A stretch of DNA of 64,000 bases from Sweltsa coloradensis (taxonomy: Eukaryota > Arthropoda > Insecta > Plecoptera > Chloroperlidae), in NCBI GenBank assembly GCA_024449915.1, contig JAMZAV010003124.1, positions 81,919 to 145,918 on the forward strand, given 5' to 3'. The position numbers were made by a program, and so were the translations under genes. The notes under the pieces are model-generated. The model was not told the origin of the DNA. It did no database searches and was given only the letters and a program-made list of their open reading frames with translations. The stretch's first letter is position 1. Each line of letters starts with the position of its first letter. Below are positions 54,301 to 64,000 of this stretch, piece by piece.

Positions 54301-57300
54301 GGCCCGTCGTGTTCCTAAACTTGGATTCACATTTCCCACTGAATTTAAGTAAGGCCGATGTGAAGCAAATTTTAAGAGAAACATAAAACGTATGCTGTTT
54401 AAATAATGAGAATATACAATCGACGTAGTAGCATGTAGAGTTTGCCGTGGGAGATTTGTGTATTTACACACTCCAGCGATAAACAAAAACAGTTTCAAAG
54501 TGGGCGAAAAACTGGGGTGGACCTCATGGGTTCGTGCGTCCGGAATATGGGACTTGCGATATAAAAAACGTGGAAATGGTAAAAAACGACTGTACACTGA
54601 AAAAGGTTAAAGGGGTTTGTCACAATAAACCCAGGGCACGGACGAAAACTGGAGGATAACAGAGACAGGTAGAACCATGGGGAAGAGAAAAAATGAAACT
54701 GAAAAAATAGATATGAGGGCGCCGGCCAGGGCAGACAGGGAGAAATGCGCGGAAAAAAAGCAAGGAAAAGAAAAAGTGAAAGTACGAGAAAGCAAGGGAA
54801 AAAGGAAACAGAGAGGGACTCAAAGCCATGCCCGGTGATATAGGGATAGTGGGATTTTTAGTTCGGAGGGGGAAAGCCAGGAAATGTTTAAAAATTGCCC
54901 CCTCCGCCAATCAAGGGGAATGAGGGGGGGAATAGGGAAAAAGGGGTTTAAACTACCATGGAAAATGAGTTTTTAGACCCAGGATGGACAGACGGTAGAA
55001 GGCGGGAAACGAAAAATGCTTCATGAATCTAAAAAAGGACAAACGGGGAAACCCCGGGGGGGTTTGTCAAGAAAGGGGGAAGTGCCCCTTTTGGGGGGCG
55101 TCGAAAATGGGACTTCAGGTACGGGTGCGGGTAAACGATTGGGGAGCGCGGCTCCCCAGCATGTACAGGACATTGTTCGTAAAATATTTTGGGGTTTTGA
55201 CACCTAGAGGCAAGTACCCGGATTTTAAAGCCCGTCTTTTTAAAACAATGGAGAACATGCGAGTTAAACAGAAAAAGAAATGAACTTAGCTTATTCGTAA
55301 AAAAGGGGGAAAAAGATAGGATCAAAAATAAAAACAATAAATAAATAAAAAGGATAAGGGGGGAAAAGGAAAAGTAATGATTAATTAAAAAACAAAAAAA
55401 GATTAGGTAAAAGGTGTACTTTCACAAGGGGAAAAAGTAGGGGAAAAAGGGTAAAATTTAATTACGCATATATAACAGTAGGAAAAATTTTAGTACTAAC
55501 AAAACAAAAGTGTAGACAAGGGGGATAATGCATAGTTATTGATTGCAAAATAACAAAAGGGACAGGATGGTTGCTACACTGCGGTATGGCTACACGGGGA
55601 TACTGGGGGAGCAAAGAGTAATTCGAACATACCTCCGGGAGATTTTTTTACTAAAGAAAAAGAGATGTTGATAACGGAACCCGGGACAATGGCGATCGAG
55701 TGGATTATCCATTACAGTTCTATTATTTAAAAATTTTGTTCAGAACGTTAAAGGGGAAAATAATGTAGGGTGAAAAGGGAATTGAAATTTTTAAAGGGGA
55801 AAACGGACTTCCTACAAGTACGGACAAAAAAATACTTTGATAACCAAGGAGTCCAAAAAATTTACGGACCAAACTTTTTAGCACGAAAGTGAAATTTAAA
55901 AATTTAATTCTCACTCTTGCACCGGTTTTTGTTGGTAAAAAAGCAAAAGGGGATCGGCTATGGAATAGGGGCATGCTTTCATTTCTTTTTGGAGTATTAG
56001 CAAAGATGACTTTTGAGCATATTAATGGTAGATGGACGATTTTTTTCAGGGTAAGAATGTGAGATATCACACTTTTGAAGGAACAATTACGTTTTTTAAA
56101 CGATTTGTTTTCACACTGGGCATTAAAAAAAACAAGGATATAGGCATCCCCGTGGGGAACTATATCTCATTTGAATGCGAAAATTTTAAAGGGGATAGGA
56201 CACAGTTCGAACCTCGGAAAAAAAACACTCATATCTTATGGAGGCCATGTTTACTATACAATCGGATTGACTATGGAAAACGCGCTCTTCCATTAAAGAG
56301 GACCTGATTGGTTAGAGGAGGCTTATCCTTGCTGCTCTAGGGAAGTTGATAATTATTTTATTAACCCCCCAAAAATGTTGAACTTATGGGGGGAATTCAA
56401 CTAAATTGGCGGGGGGTTTTTTCTTGTTGACGAAACTAAGTATGATCAAAGTATTTTTTACTACTCGATATCGCTGGTTAAATTTTGGTACCCGGGGGGG
56501 AAGTTTTTGTTTATTTCCTTTTTTAAAAACCTATCAAGGATCATAAAACCCTTTTTTGACCTGTATCGAGCTGTACATTTGCCATACAACTGGGGGTCTG
56601 ACGCGGCAATGGTTATACTGCAGACAAAAAATACTTAGCCATTACTCAAAACAGACAATTAACTGGAGATGACTGACGACGAAAATTTTTTAAATGCAAG
56701 AGAGGGTTGATTACTATCGTCAGCCGTATGCACCTTCTGAAGGTCTAAGGAATCTTGTTTTACGCCTTGTTTTTTTGCGGGCAGCTGGGGATTGAACAAT
56801 TATGCAAAAAGGAAAATTTGTATAAAGTTGTTCCGACTATTTTAGGGGGAGTAAATAAAGATAGTGGTTTTATAGCGAATCAGGGAAAAGTTGACTATCC
56901 ATTGTCCCGGGGAAAAAGTGAAAATAAAGAAAATTATGCAATGTAACTGAACTTTCCTTTAAAGGGAAACGGGAATGATAAGAGTTCCGGGTAATTGTCC
57001 GCTTTAGCAAGGATTTTTAAAATTGTCATCTCTAATACACGCACGATTAAGATGAAAAAAAATTTAGTTTACCTGCCTAAATTTAAAGATAATTTCAAAG
57101 CTATAGCTGACAAAGTAATTAAGAGAGTCGATAACTCAACTATTAAATCTGATAAGGTAGGCAACTGTGCTATCTATCGCAAGGAGACGCCCAAACATAT
57201 TCACTTCCGATAGCAGACTGGAAAGAAAACTGGGCGATAGACAGCCAAACCCTTTGGTATCACTGGGGGCAACTGCTGGGTTTTTTATCAGCGGGAAGTT

Positions 57301-57799
57301 TTTTTCTAGTGTTGTGATTTTTATATATGGAAAAGCAAATGGGTTTAAAAAGGGGATATGTATCAATGAAGGAAAGAAACGAGTATTACTGTACGTACAG
57401 GGCAAATAAGCCAGGACTTACAGTCCGACGAGACGAGTTGGGACATTAACAGGCAAGGACAGTGGACGTCCCCAAGTGCCGGGTACAGGTATAGTAAAAG
57501 AATTTGTTGATATTTCCTATTTTAAACAAAACATTTGCATTAATCATTTTTTTGTTGTAAAGGGGGTGATTAATTTCCTTGTCAATGGGATGCGTAGGGT
57601 TATCGATGGTTTTTAGTACTAGACGATCAATAATTTGGGCAGTCCCAAACAAGGAAAAGGGTGGTGGGAAAAAATGGTTTTGGACGGTCAATGTTGATCA
57701 TCCCAAACCAATTTTAAGATTGTAATGGTGAGGGGACCTTTGACTAAGGAAAGACGTAGAAAAGGGGGAGATGTTTTTCTTTGTTACTAACTGGGAGGG
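48301..57799. other. Homopolymer-rich, probably low-quality sequence
   Basis: The stretch is dominated by runs of G, A, T or C of 3-10 nt, with strong local strand asymmetry (A/G runs around 48.6-52.6 kb, T/C runs at 53.0-53.3 kb). This is unlike the rest of the window. The reading frames it contains have extreme compositions (Phe, Lys, Pro and Gly runs) and no motif. I treat it as unreliable consensus rather than biology, and call no gene or repeat inside it. Confidence 0.6.
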
Positions 57800-58660
57800 T
57801 TTGTCATGGGACCGGGGGCGTCAACCCAAGACGGGGGGCGGCCCTTGTTTGGGGTGGCTCGCATGACGGCGAACAGATCCATCTATTTCAATCCTGAGAA
57901 AGCGCGGTAATCGCGAGGTGCCGATGGACTGGATGGGGGCCTACCCGCGAAGACAGGGCAACTTTGGGGCAGTACAGTTAACAACGTATGCGGGGGGCGG
58001 TAGCCCCAAGGCCCCGCGGCGATAGCCCCGGGGGGGCGGCCGCGGGCCCCCCGGCGGGGGACCCCAGATCCCCACTGGGGAGCAAATAGAGTAAGAAATG
58101 AAAACGGGGGGGGGAATTTTTTTTTTTTAATAAGGCGCTAAAGGGGGGGAAATGAAGAAGTGCAAGGGGGGGGGGATTTTTCTAAATTGGCAAACTTTTA
58201 CGGGGGACAAAGTGAAGAACAGTGGAGTAATTTTATAGGGGGCAATTGAGACAAGACCTACCTTTTAGAGGGGAAAAAATCGGCCCCAGAGTGGGGGATG
58301 CAAGAAACAGGTCCTGAGGGCTAATTGCCGAGCGAGGGGCCCCACAACAAAACGGAAAGGGGGGGGCGAAAGCGCTGGACTGGAGGAACCAAGGGACTGC
58401 AGGAGCCGAGGGGGGCAAACGGGCTCCAGTGGGCAACCAACAAAATGAGACGTTTAAACGCTCTTCGGGCCTCCTGTTGGAGATCGCGAGGAAAACCCTC
58501 AACGAGCACATGATAAAAATCCCTCGGGACCATCAATCAAAAAGGGCTTCGATTTAAAGCTGCAACAGCAAAGTTGCGGGGGCGGCGCTGTACGTGTCTG
58601 AGTAGGCGACTTGCCGTCATGGCCCTTGGAGTGGGACAACCAGTCCCGCATCATTGATTA
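57800..58660. other. GC-rich patch in the low-quality region
   Basis: GC content rises abruptly (GGCCCCGCGGCGATAGCCCC, about 58,010), then the sequence returns to AT-rich. The overlapping frames at 58,233-58,536 have no motif on either strand. Confidence 0.4.
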
Positions 58661-58689
58661 GCACAATATTTCATAAATTTAATGTTTGT

Positions 58690-59000
58690 CAGAATCGGAC
58701 CCCAACATTTTATCATTTCATATTTATAAGTTTTTTTAGAATGCTGTGACAAAGCATTTTTAAAAGTGTCATATTATAAAGTTTTTCAAATGCTGTGACA
58801 AAACATTTTTTAAAAGTGTCAATTTTAAAGTTTTTAGAATGCTGTGACAAAGCATTTTAACATTTCAATTTTTTAATGTTTTTCGGATGCTGGACAAGCT
58901 TTTAACAGTTTTAAATTTATAATGTTTTTCAGAATGCCGGAAAAAAAATTTTAATCGTTTTCTATTTTTAATGTGTACGAAATGTAAAACCCAAACACTT
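58690..59000. repeat. Minisatellite, about 57-nt unit
   Basis: Five imperfect units with AATGCTGTGACAAAGCATT, itself an AATGCT/AGCATT inverted repeat, and (T/A)AAGTGTCA(A/T)ATT-type spacers, spaced about 57 nt apart. Copies degrade to the right. Confidence 0.75.
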
Positions 59001-59739
59001 AATCGTTTTTTTGTTTTTTTACCTAGTACTTTCCCTATATTCTGTTTTTGAATGATGCTACCAAACTATTAAACAGTTTTTTTTATTCATCAAAAAAAAA
59101 AATTTGGACCAAAAGTTTATTAGTCATTTAATGTTTTAAATTTTTTTTGTGTAAATCAAGCCCCTTTCAAAAAGCTAGGAAAAAATGAAGTAAAATTTTG
59201 AGAATTCTAACACATTTTCGTTTAATTTAAAATTTAACCCTACAGGGTTTAAAGTTTTTATTGTTATTATGTTGTAAGTGCAAAGAAAAAGGGTTTAAAC
59301 AGTTTGAATTTCCTTATCGGTAAAATAACATTTTTTTTTCGTATTTTCTGGATGCAAACTTTTTACCTTTTAAAAATTTCAAAATATTTGTTTCATTATT
59401 GGGGATTGGCCATAGTGGTACCTCTAACGGTTTTTAAATCATGTAAGCGCATGAGATGCCACATGGTCGTCTTAGTTCTGAAAAAAAAAAAAAAAAAAAA
59501 GGGGGGGGAAAAAAGGGACTTTGGAAAATAACTTGAGGGCAAACTGCCTCTGGGTTTTTGTAAATTTATCGCTTAAAATTTATGAACAGTTTTTTTTTCC
59601 GTCTATTTATAGTCGGGGTTATTTGAAATTGAAAAGTTTTATCAAAAGTGAAAAGAACGAGGTTATTTTTTTTACATATACCTTGGGGGATATATAAAAA
59701 AATGGGGGCAAAGGAGTGATGCGTAACCGGGATTTAGGT

Positions 59740-60560
59740 TGGGACTTTGGGTAGATTTGAATTTATCGAAAATAACATTATGTGAACCCAAATAATTTAG
59801 TGCCCCTGATATCGTGGAATCCGAAAGAATTTAAAATTATGCAGCTTGCGTAGGGACAATGAAGTATAATTTATCTTAGTTTTAAAAGAAACCTATTTTT
59901 GGGGAATTTTCCCGATGTTACAAAAAAATAAACGCAAGTAAAAATAAATCTTAAATTAAAAGCTCTTTTTGACCAAGTGAGTCGAGGCCCAGGGGAAAAA
60001 TTCCAAAAACCCTTGGGGAAAAGTGGGGTTTCTTTGAAAAAACACTCTAGTAAATCCAGTTTTTAAAGGACTCCCTAAGTTTTTTAGCATGGGGGAAGGG
60101 GGGGGAAATTACTCTTTTTTTTTTTCTTGGGTTTTTTTTTTTCCCTTTTTTTCCCTTCTCCCTCTTTTTCCCCCCTTTCCTTCTTTGGGACCTAGTGCTG
60201 ATAACATGGCGAAAAACCAATTTTTCTTGGGGAAGTAAATTTTCCGGGGGCAAGTTTCCCCCCTTTTTTTTACGGAAAAATGTAGCGGGGGGTTTGGGTT
60301 TTCCCGGAAGCCGGAAAAATTTTAAAATTAGACTCAGTTAAAAAAAATACCCCAAAGAGCAAAATCCAAAGGGGGAAACCAATGGAAATTGTCCGGGGGG
60401 GAAGGGGAGGAAACCCCGAATTTTAAAAAAATTTTACTTGGGGGGCCCAAATTTTTTAACTGGACGGGGTTTGGTTTTTTCTGAAGGGGGAAAAATATTA
60501 GATTTTTTATTAGTTTTTTCTTTTTTTCCTGAAAATAAGCGAGGATTTAAAAGATGGGTT
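59740..60560 (+). repeat. Repeat D, copy 2
   Basis: Direct repeat of 47,326-48,300, about 12.4 kb away, with the same landmarks and extensive homopolymer-length differences. 59,001-59,739 and 60,561-60,834 are homopolymer-rich and unassigned. Confidence 0.6.
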
Positions 60561-60834
60561 TGGAGGGAGAAGGGTTTTTATTTTTGAAAATCTGAAAGGG
60601 GGAGGAAATTTAAATTGTAAAAACAAATATTAATAAAATTTTTAAATTTTTTAAATATAAATGAGTTTCACCCTTTTGGTTTATTTTTTTCGTTTTTTTG
60701 TCTGTTTTTAAAAAAAGCGAAGAGGGGGATTGGGGAGGGAAAAAAGCCTTTTTGTGGAAATTTAAAAAAAAAGAGGGGCCGGAATTAGAATAAACAATAA
60801 ACACCCCAAAAAGTTTTTTTTGGCTATTCAAAGT

Positions 60835-61045
60835 GCCCCCAAAAAATCCTGAAGACCCCGTTTTTGTAAAATGCCCCCCCAAACAACAAAACGTTGCCGC
60901 GGGGTTTTTTACAGGGGCCCCCCAAAAAATACCCGTGGGAAAGAATACGTCATTGTATGCTGGAAAACCTGGAAAAAATCACGGCATTTTTAGTAAAATC
61001 CCCAACAAACAACATACAACGTGAATGAATCACGCCAGTTGCTGC
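60835..61045 (+). repeat. Minisatellite, about 56-nt unit, array 2
   Basis: GTGCCCCCAAAAAATCC, AAACAACAAAACG and AACATACAACGTGAATGAAT match array 1 in direct orientation, with more errors in the first units. 61,046-61,403 has nothing recognised. Confidence 0.65.
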
Positions 61046-61403
61046 CGAAGAAATTTTTGACTGCACTAATACTTCAATAGAGAGCTCTGCGTTGTGGTGT
61101 TTCCTCTCCCACTTCCAAACTAGGTGTGACTGGCGGATGGCAAGACACACACATTCGACAGGAAACTGGGAAATGCCCAATTATGTTGGGTTTTTTCAGT
61201 TGGATTATCCATCAACAAGAGCTGGAATTTCCATTTTATGAGAAATGATTTGGTTAGGTGAATAAAGACTTGCATTTTAATTTAGCATAGTGCAAACTTC
61301 TAATAATTTTGCAGCTGATAATAGCTCTGCAATATTTGATATATTTAAAATTATAATGGTTTAGGCCCTAAATATAACTTTACCTTTTATCCAAGCCATT
61401 ACA

Positions 61404-62275
61404 ACACTCATTTGGACTCTTATTAATTCTTATTCTAGGGATAATTTGTGACAAACGAGTGGTCACACGGTACATTTTGTTACATTAGACAAATTTGTCA
61501 CTACAGGTCAAAGGTCACATAATCTGGTGATATGTACAGGTGATGTGATGTTGGTGGTGGATGATGGTGATGATTTGTTTCAGTTTAAGCAAACTTTAAG
61601 CAACCTTATTCCAAAATGAAAGTCTTTTATTATTATATTTGGTAGCATATGATTTTGATTCGCCGTCGTCCCGCCCCCGAATGTTTGACCCCCCCCCCCT
61701 TACAACCCCCAAACCAGTAGATTTTTAGGCCTCCACTTGGAAAATTGATCAGAATATTATCTGAAGTGTTTGACCCAAAATTCACGCTTCTATCACAAAA
61801 CCCCAAATAATTATGGTAATCCGAGTCACAATCCTTGGTTGTAGGTCAAAGGTCACGGAATGATCTTGCACACGTCATCGAAAAACTCATGCGGACTCTT
61901 AATTCTTATTCTGGGGATAATTTGTGACAAAATGAGTGGTCCACACGATACATGTCTTTCAATATAACACACAATGGTAGCAAAAGGTCAAAGGTCACAT
62001 AATCGGATAATATTAACAGTGAGGTCAAGTACGATTTTTTTTTTCAATTATGCAAACTTTAAGCAATCATATTCCAAAATTTGAGTTTGTTATTATTTAA
62101 TTCCCGGCCGTATGATTTTTTATTCCCCCCCCCCACCCCCCATGTTTGACCCCCCCAACCCCCAAACCAGTGGACTTTTTTGAGGCCTCCTCTTGGCAAT
62201 TTGATCAGAATAATATTATTAGTGATTGAGCAAAAATTCACGCTTCTTTCACAAAACCCCTAATTGTTGTGAAAT
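61404..62275 (-). repeat. Right DR1-containing tandem array, inverted
   Basis: Reverse complement of the left array in the same order from the end inward: GGGGTTTTGTGAAAGAAGCG (62,268), the G-run block as C runs at 62,127 and 61,690, and AGGTCAAAGGTCA at 61,505, 61,843 and 61,985. It forms the other long inverted arm of the 21.3-kb unit. Confidence 0.9.
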
Positions 62276-62297
62276 TCGCCTCTAATCCGCTAGACTA

Positions 62298-62488
62298 TAC
62301 CTAGCCTATCATAGGCTAGAGAGGCGCATTATGACCTTACAGTTGACGCGCCCGTCCCGTATACCAACTAAACTTTAAAAAACTATTATTTATACGAATA
62401 TAATTATCAAACTTAAATGCAAATGTTTCCGGGTACTCACCACATGACTCGCTCACTCGTCTAACTACGACTTTGGCGTTTCCCTAGT
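62298..62488 (+). mobile_element. T element copy 3, right half
   Basis: CCTAGCCTATCATAGGCTAG, the GCGCATTATGACC module with TTGACGCGCCC, then the inverted end ACTCGTCTAACTACGACTTT and GGCGTTTCCCTAGT, complementary to the left half at 40,884. Confidence 0.8.
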
Positions 62489-62499
62489 CTAGTTCGCTA

Positions 62500-62575
62500 A
62501 GGTGCCCTTGTAGCCAAAATGTGAAAGAAGTGGGTTCAATCCCCTGGTCGCGAAAGATTTTGTAATTTCAAGATT
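62500..62575 (+). repeat. tRNA-like SINE head, weak
   Basis: GTTCGCTAAGGTGCCC and GGGTTCAATCCCC could be decayed A and B boxes at roughly the right distance. No cloverleaf can be drawn. Confidence 0.35.
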
Positions 62576-62919
62576 GTATTTTTAAAATAATTAAACATGT
62601 TTTGAAATGCTTATAACGCAGTGTAGTCCATCATCTATGGCAATAGGGCCTACTATGGTTAACATAACCAGTACGAAATACGTGAAAATATGCAAGGTTT
62701 ACCCAATCTACGAGCGGAATTTGGGGGTACCTTGACGTGCAACATTCTACAGACCTTGCATGGGCACGGCATTTCACGGCCAGGCGAATAACAAACAAAA
62801 AATATATTTTCAAAATCTAAAACATTGTCGTTAAAATAATTTCTAAACATTGGAAGTCTATTTTTCAGTTTATAATTCTTGTAGGTTTAAATCGCTATGA
62901 ATCTTGCTGATTTTGTAAG

Positions 62920-63100
62920 CAGTTCTCAATAAACTCGTACCGGATGTCTGTTTAAAATTTCAGCGCAATCTGTTCAGCGATTCGGCTGATTTTCAACGTA
63001 CACACACACACACTCACATTCACACGCACGCAGAAAAACGATTGACCGCCATTTAAGTTGAATGGAGATCACTCCGTTCGCTACGCTCACTCGTTCAAAA
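62920..63100 (+). repeat. LINE/SINE-like 3' tail with CA repeat
   Basis: AAAATTTCAGCGCAATCTG, CAGCGATTCGGCTGA, a (CA)n run at about 63,000-63,035 and CGTTCGCTACGCTCACTCG resemble the 3' block of RepB (TTTTCATCAAGATCGC to CGCTACGCTCATCC). Such blocks are common at 3' ends of invertebrate non-LTR elements. 62,576-62,919 is unassigned. Confidence 0.5.
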
Positions 63101-63307
63101 ATTATATTAGGTTATGTTCTTTGACTTGACATTGGATTTGTTTATTTGTACCAACTGTAAATGCAGGTGTATGTGTGAAACTTGCAGGTGTAATTGTAGC
63201 CCAACAGCGTAAACGCTGCGTATAGGTAACGTTTATACTGCATGATGAATATATATTTCTTTTTAACTATATACGCCATGAATATACTCGCGTATACCCT
63301 CATGACT

Positions 63308-63570
63308 CCGTCTGGGCCCGGGGTAGAATAGGCCAGAGCATGACTCTGCTAATCGTACAAGGCGAGGAAAGAGAAAAAGTCCACCTCGCAGTGATCAGCT
63401 AGTATGAGGTAGTATACTCCCCGATACTAGAGGCGAGCTCTGGCAATCTTCGTCGGGGACACATCCCCTGTCCTTTGACGAGCTCCCCGATGACGACTGC
63501 ATCGTGATCACCCTATTTACCTCCTCTGCTCGTGACTGCAGGTTCTGACCAGCACGAGGCCTTAATTTAT
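63308..63570 (+). repeat. RepA body
   Basis: CCGTCTGGGCCCGGGGTAG, CGATACTAGAGGCGAGCTC, GAGCTCCCCGATGACGAC and GGTTCTGACCAGCACGAGG. It ends before the CTAGGCTAGAG module. Confidence 0.85.
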
Positions 63571-64000
63571 TAGTTCCGTAGTACTTATAGCACGTGTTTG
63601 TGTGGTCCACCTTTCAGTGTTTATAATGAATTAATCTCTGCCATTCAGTTGATACAACTATATTGTTTGATTCCTGAAATATTTTTACCCTCCACTATCT
63701 GGTTCTGACCAGGGGGGTGAGACTCGACGCAAAATCCACGTGGTTTGGTTGATTTCCGTGCCCTATTCCGACAATCGGTAGACTCGACTTTGACGCGACG
63801 AGATCACATTTCCGACCATTTACTTTCAAATACGTTTCCGATTCCGTCTGGTATTTTGATGTCGGAAGACGGTGGGAAGCTTTACGACAGACGAAAGTCA
63901 GGATAATTGCCGCCATTTTTATGACACTTTACTCCAATTCAATACATAATTTGTTACCATGGGTGCGCTTGGAGCATTTTAATATTGATGACTAGAGGCT
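63571..64000. other. Unassigned right edge
   Basis: Another GGTTCTGACCAGGGGGG word near 63,700 is a RepA scrap. The remaining sequence shows no frame or repeat that I can support. Confidence 0.45.

Larger units (their letters stand above)
40982..62293. mobile_element. Candidate giant TIR transposon (about 21.3 kb)
   Basis: The ends are inverted: left GCTGAGCGGATTAG, right (reverse complement) CTAGCGGATTAG. From there the two sides carry the same DR1-containing repeat array in inverted orientation for about 0.9-1.1 kb. The unit lies between the two halves of a T element, with ACTA on each side (40,978-40,981 and 62,294-62,297) as a candidate 4-bp duplication. Inside is one decayed gene for an XPG/FEN-like nuclease with a CXC domain. 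Academ-type DNA transposons are known to encode XPG-like nucleases and to make 3-4 bp duplications, so an Academ relation is likely but unproven. The interior beyond 47 kb is of doubtful sequence quality, so the true length may differ. Confidence 0.55.

Overview
This window looks like accessory, transposon-dense DNA from a metazoan, most likely a marine invertebrate. The support is eukaryotic mobile-element families only: a Ty3/gypsy (Mag-like) LTR element, a CR1-group LINE with a PHD finger and a 2A-like peptide, I-group LINEs with RNase H, tRNA-related SINE heads, TIR elements, and a decayed XPG-nuclease/CXC gene of the type found in Academ-like DNA transposons. Frequent TAGGCCTA-like words weakly suggest an echinoderm or another deuterostome, but the species cannot be decided from this sequence. 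I found no convincing single-copy host gene, rRNA, functional tRNA or CRISPR array.

Names used below. RepA is a body of about 330 nt. It starts near GGGCCCGGGGTAGAATTGG, carries CCGAAACTAGAGGCGAGCTC, then a GACGAT-rich stretch, then the hairpin GGCTGGTTCTGACCAGC, and ends CTAGGCTAGAGTGG...GACGCGCCCTTAATCC. An AT-rich stretch and a terminal module (the tail) usually follow: ATCACAGGCGGCGCAATATG...GTTTCTCACGTCGTCGTCG. Roughly 35 body copies or fragments and about 20 tails are present, nearly all on the + strand. The same tail ends an I-group LINE, so RepA behaves like a SINE that borrowed a LINE 3' end. T is a TIR MITE starting ACTAGG(G/A)AAACGC. RepB, RepC and RepD are other dispersed repeats.

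Layout. 1-1,940 (-): open Ty3/gypsy gag-pol cut by the window edge, with its primer-binding site and 5' LTR to about 2,230. 2.3-6.5 kb: RepA. 6.5-8.3 kb (-): 5' part of an I-group LINE. 8.4-15.9 kb: RepA, RepB, RepC, a T element, a Harbinger-like MITE and a palindromic MITE flanked by TTAA. 16.4-18.9 kb: CR1-group LINE. 19-25 kb: RepA, a paralogous copy of the 9.3-12 kb block, a CAGGGCCCGGATCC TIR element and a truncated I-group LINE. 25.7-27.5 kb: AT-rich DNA with a long inverted repeat. 27.8-30.8 kb: RepA. 31.7-33.7 kb: decayed tandem repeats. 33.8-35.9 kb: I-group LINE (RT, RNase H, zinc knuckle, shared tail). 36-40.8 kb: RepA, a hAT-like element with a nested RepA, and a second TTAA-flanked element. 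40.98-62.29 kb: a candidate giant element of about 21.3 kb. 62.3-64 kb: the other half of the interrupted T element, a LINE-like tail and one RepA.

The giant unit is the most interesting structure. Its arms are inverted arrays of a roughly 455-nt repeat that carries the nuclear-receptor DR1 word TGACCTTTGACCT. It contains a multi-frameshifted gene (42.5-46.8 kb, -) with an XPG/FEN-like nuclease region and a C-terminal CXC (Tesmin/TSO1-like) domain. It sits inside a T-MITE and has a candidate 4-bp target duplication (ACTA). The interior at about 47.3-61 kb is full of homopolymer runs and looks like poor-quality sequence, so ORFs there should not be trusted.
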